Assembly: GCA_013214985.1 (NCBI GenBank)
Contig: JABSRY010000121.1
Location: forward strand, 1 to 7,153
DNA: 7,153 nt
Direction: 5' to 3'
Source: Hyphomicrobiales bacterium
GTDB lineage: Bacteria; Pseudomonadota; Alphaproteobacteria; Rhizobiales; OSC116
The position numbers were made by a program, and so were the translations under genes. This document shows positions 5,444-7,153 of the stretch, piece after piece; position 1 is the first letter of the stretch, and each line of letters opens with the position of its first letter. The notes beneath the pieces are model-generated. The model was given only the letters and a program-made list of their open reading frames with translations, did not search any database and was not told the origin of the DNA.

Positions 5444-6119
5444 TTTTATAACCTTTACTATCGGTAACAATAATCTTTATGCCCCGTTCTTTAGATTCAA
5501 TTTTTTGACGTAGCCTATAAATATGTGTTTCTAACGTATGGGTTGTAATGCCCGAATTATATCCCCAAACTTCACATAATAATTCGTCACGGCCAATGGC
5601 GTTACCATCAGCTCGATATAGATATTTTAAAATAGCCGATTCTTTTTCGGTCAACCTAATTTCATTGCCATTTTCTTCGGTTAAACGTTTTGTCGAAGGC
5701 TTAAAAACATAAGGACCAAGGTTAAATACCGCATCTTCACTATGTTCAAATTGCCTAAACTGTGCACGCATTCTTGCTAGCAATTCACCCACCCTAAATG
5801 GTTTTAACACATAATCATTGGCGCCAGAATCCAACCCCAATATAATATCGGCTTCGCTATCTTGCGCCGTCAGCATTATAATTGGCCCGCGATAGCCGTT
5901 GCGCCTAATCAGTTTAACTGCTTCACGCCCATCCATATCAGGCAGGCCAACATCCATTAAAATTAAATCCAAATATTCTTTATCAGCTATTTTAACCGCT
6001 TCAAACGCGGTAGCAGATGCTTTCAATTCAAATTCATTGTAAAGGCTTAATTGTTCAATTAATTCCTCACGCAATAAGTCATCATCTTCAACAATTAGTA
6101 TTTTTTTATTAGTATCCAT
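5430..6119 (-). CDS. OmpR/PhoB-family two-component response regulator
   Basis: The protein is 229 residues from the ATG at 6119, the standard size. GAGG (6125-6128) sits 5 nt above this ATG, and the receiver domain begins at once (KKILIVEDDD), so the 13 codons of open frame above it are not used. Receiver domain (about 5-118): acidic pocket D12/D13, phospho-acceptor D56 in LMDVGLPDMDG, T84 in MLTAQ, Y103 and K106 in NDYVLKPF. Winged-helix DNA-binding domain (about 130-227): RLTEKESAILKYLYRA, then VWGYNSGITTHTLETHIYRL with the recognition helix, then VTDSKGYKI in the wing. All phosphorylation residues are present. No histidine kinase is in the window, so it is an orphan here. A CNB-domain gene follows 45 bp downstream; yggS lies 97 bp upstream in the same direction. 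The target genes cannot be inferred. Confidence 0.95.
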   Translation of the reverse strand: MDTNKKILIVEDDDLLREELIEQLSLYNEFELKASATAFEAVKIADKEYLDLILMDVGLPDMDGREAVKLIRRNGYRGPIIMLTAQDSEADIILGLDSGANDYVLKPFRVGELLARMRAQFRQFEHSEDAVFNLGPYVFKPSTKRLTEENGNEIRLTEKESAILKYLYRADGNAIGRDELLCEVWGYNSGITTHTLETHIYRLRQKIESKERGIKIIVTDSKGYKINKN

Positions 6120-6141
6120 TTTAACCTCATATGCATGCCAC

Positions 6142-6169
6142 ATTTTATTTTGTAACATTTAACCATCAA
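6142..6169 (-). promoter_or_regulatory. likely promoter of the response regulator
   Basis: On the minus strand, TTGATG (6164-6169, four of six) and TAAAAT (6142-6147, five of six) are separated by 16 bp. The predicted start is near 6135, giving a short leader that still holds the GAGG ribosome binding site. It lies in the 97-bp gap behind yggS. Confidence 0.4.
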
Positions 6170-6210
6170 AACAACATTTCGCCAATAACTAGTTTTCACA
6201 TTCCCGTGAG

Positions 6211-6235
6211 ATTTGGTTAGCCACGCTTACCAAAT
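6211..6235. repeat. hairpin across the yggS stop codon
   Basis: Outer arms ATTTGGT (6211-6217) and ACCAAAT (6229-6235) pair perfectly. After one mismatch (6218/6228), AGC (6219-6221) pairs with GCT (6225-6227) around a CAC loop. The structure includes the last coding bases and the stop of yggS. It lacks a T run on either side, so it does not look like an intrinsic terminator. Confidence 0.6.
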
Positions 6236-6864
6236 ATAGCACTGCCCACCCGAACATAGGTAGCCCCAAGCCGAATAGCTGTTTTAAAATCAGCACTCAT
6301 GCCCATGCTTAAACCCTCAATCCCTAGTTTTTTTGCATTTTTATAGAGTAAAGAGAAATATGGCCCACTATCATTTTGAGCGGGTGGAATACACATAAGC
6401 CCAATAATGTTCAACTGTTTCTCATCAGTGCAATATGCGTAAAAATCTGCAAGCCCATCCAAGCTCACCCCTGCCTTTTGCGGCTCGTTGCCAATATTAA
6501 CCTGAATAAACAATTGCAATTGCCTATTTTGTTTAATTTGTTCTGCCGCTATATAATCTGCTATCTTTTTTCGGTCAACCGTATGAATAACATCAAACAA
6601 CGCCACTGCTTCGGCCGTTTTGTTACTTTGTAAAGGGCCAATTAAATGCAGTTCAACATTTTCATATTTTTGTTTAAGCTCTGGCCATTTATTCTGGGCT
6701 TCTTGCACTCTATTTTCGCCAAATATACGCGCACCTTGGTCTAATATCGGCACAATATCCGCAGCCGAAAATGTTTTGCTAACCACAAGCAAATTTACAT
6801 CGCTTTCTTTACGTTTTTCTTTTTCTACCGCAAAAGCAATATCTGCAACTATTTCTTGATACAT
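6217..6864 (-). CDS. yggS: YggS-family PLP-binding protein (PLP homeostasis)
   Basis: The protein is 215 residues from the ATG at 6864, in line with the family (YggS/PROSC/PLPBP). The open frame extends 22 codons higher, but that extension runs through the terminator hairpin region and is unlike the family. GGGG (6870-6873) lies 5 nt above the chosen ATG. The protein is a single alanine-racemase-like TIM barrel that holds pyridoxal 5'-phosphate and buffers vitamin B6 in the cytoplasm, without known catalysis. The PLP lysine is K30 in LLVVSK. Other family signatures are FGENRVQEAQNKW (48-60), ELHLIGPLQSNK (71-82), QVNIGNEPQKAGV (121-133), GLMCIPP (155-161) and LSMGMSADFKTAI (185-197) with VRVGSAIFGKR near the end, the phosphate-binding region. 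It is the first gene of a minus-strand set with the response regulator, and a strong terminator separates it from the gene above. Confidence 0.96.
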   Translation of the reverse strand: MYQEIVADIAFAVEKEKRKESDVNLLVVSKTFSAADIVPILDQGARIFGENRVQEAQNKWPELKQKYENVELHLIGPLQSNKTAEAVALFDVIHTVDRKKIADYIAAEQIKQNRQLQLFIQVNIGNEPQKAGVSLDGLADFYAYCTDEKQLNIIGLMCIPPAQNDSGPYFSLLYKNAKKLGIEGLSMGMSADFKTAIRLGATYVRVGSAIFGKRG

Positions 6865-6910
6865 AAGCACCCCTATATTCAATACATCTATTAAAATAAA
6901 TAGAATATAA

Positions 6911-6945
6911 AAACAAAAAAAGCGAGCCAAACTGACTCGCTTTTT
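6911..6945 (-). terminator. strong rho-independent terminator (possibly bidirectional)
   Basis: GCGAG (6922-6926) pairs with CTCGC (6936-6940), extended by A/T pairs to 6917 and 6945, and the loop has two further possible inner pairs. On the minus strand the stem is followed by a run of seven Ts, a G and five more Ts (complement of 6909-6921), a textbook terminator for the outer-membrane-protein frame ending at 6964. The plus side has TTTTT as well, so it could work in both directions. Confidence 0.85.
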
Positions 6946-6963
6946 AAAATTATTTTAACAGAA

Positions 6964-7101
6964 CTAGAATTTAAACTTAATACCTGCTGCACCACTAACT
7001 GCTTTATCATGGTCATATGACACGCCGCCACCCACAATGATATTTTTATTCAAATTATAATTGCTTGTGACTTCATTTGAATTCGATGACCCCAACGGTT
7101 T
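6964..7101 (-). pseudogene. C-terminal remnant of a beta-barrel outer membrane protein
   Basis: This minus-strand frame of 45 codons ends at TAG (6964-6966). It reads through NYNLNKNIIVGGGVSYDHD and ends in AAGIKFKF. The alternation of small or polar and hydrophobic residues, and a final Phe, is the beta-signal seen at the C-terminus of porin-like outer membrane proteins that is recognised by the BAM complex. A strong terminator lies about 20 bp downstream, as expected for a real, well expressed gene. Going upstream, however, the frame meets TGA at 7102-7104 and TAA further on, and none of the other frames I followed to the window edge continues the barrel. It is therefore either a decayed or truncated gene, a frameshifted gene, or an assembly junction near 7080-7100. 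No start codon with a ribosome binding site is visible, and the exact family cannot be named. Confidence 0.55.
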
Positions 7102-7153
7102 TCACATTTTGAAAGATACTGTTTTTTATTCTTTCTTCTTTTTATAAGTGATT

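Noticed and set aside
6865..6930. 22-codon N-terminal extension of YggS
   Set aside because: It would be coded through the terminator region, and a ribosome binding site supports the ATG at 6864.
7067..7147. A 26-codon plus-strand frame from GTG with protein-like residues (FEFDDPNGFHILKD)
   Set aside because: It is very short, has no ribosome binding site, overlaps the outer-membrane-protein tail antisense and ends in a poly-Phe/Leu artefact of T-rich DNA.
1..7153. Search for CRISPR arrays, insertion sequences, integrases, toxin-antitoxin or defence genes
   Set aside because: No regular repeats, terminal inverted repeats or matching protein families are seen; the window is ordinary core chromosome.

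Overview
The window is a compact, AT-rich stretch of bacterial chromosome, most likely from an alphaproteobacterium. The basis is protein resemblance plus gene order: a prolyl-tRNA editing protein, a LON-substrate-binding-domain protein, a Trm112-like protein and a UbiH-type hydroxylase lie next to each other, as I recall from Hyphomicrobiales and relatives. The AT-richness would suit a streamlined or marine/host-associated lineage, but I cannot name a genus. Almost everything is housekeeping or regulatory. I see no insertion sequence, phage gene, CRISPR array or defence system.

Layout from left to right. Positions 1-850 (minus strand) hold a lemA lipoprotein gene followed by the 5' part of a TPM-domain (YgcG-like) exported-protein gene that runs off the left edge. 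A rho-independent terminator and a tRNA-Gly(GCC) gene follow, also on the minus strand (about 937-1048). Next comes a plus-strand run: an Ala-tRNA(Pro) editing protein (1194-1709), a LON-domain protein (1746-2426) and a small Trm112-like protein with a TTG start (2477-2671). This run converges on a minus-strand UbiH-family flavin monooxygenase (2679-3938). A 145-bp divergent promoter region (3939-4083) separates ubiH from plus-strand tesB (4084-4962). It contains a near-perfect 11-bp inverted repeat around a consensus -10 box. tesB converges, with only 2 bp between stop codons, on a minus-strand cluster read in the order yggS (6864-6217), an OmpR/PhoB-type response regulator (6119-5430) and a stand-alone cyclic-nucleotide-binding-domain protein (5384-4965). 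The right end carries a strong terminator (about 6911-6945) behind the last 45 codons of a beta-barrel outer-membrane-protein-like reading frame. That frame is closed by stop codons just upstream, so it is a remnant, a frameshift or an assembly junction.

Functionally the genes cover translation quality control (prolyl-tRNA editing, tRNA-Gly, Trm112-like), envelope (LemA/TPM, outer membrane protein), ubiquinone synthesis (UbiH), acyl-CoA hydrolysis (TesB), PLP homeostasis (YggS) and signalling (response regulator plus CNB protein). No intergenic stretch exceeds 300 bp; the longest are 3939-4083 and 1049-1193, about 145 bp each. The points most worth a second look are the ubiH/tesB operator-like repeat, the CNB-only protein that lacks the usual phosphate-binding arginine and sits behind a response regulator, the hairpin across the yggS stop codon, and the broken outer-membrane-protein end.
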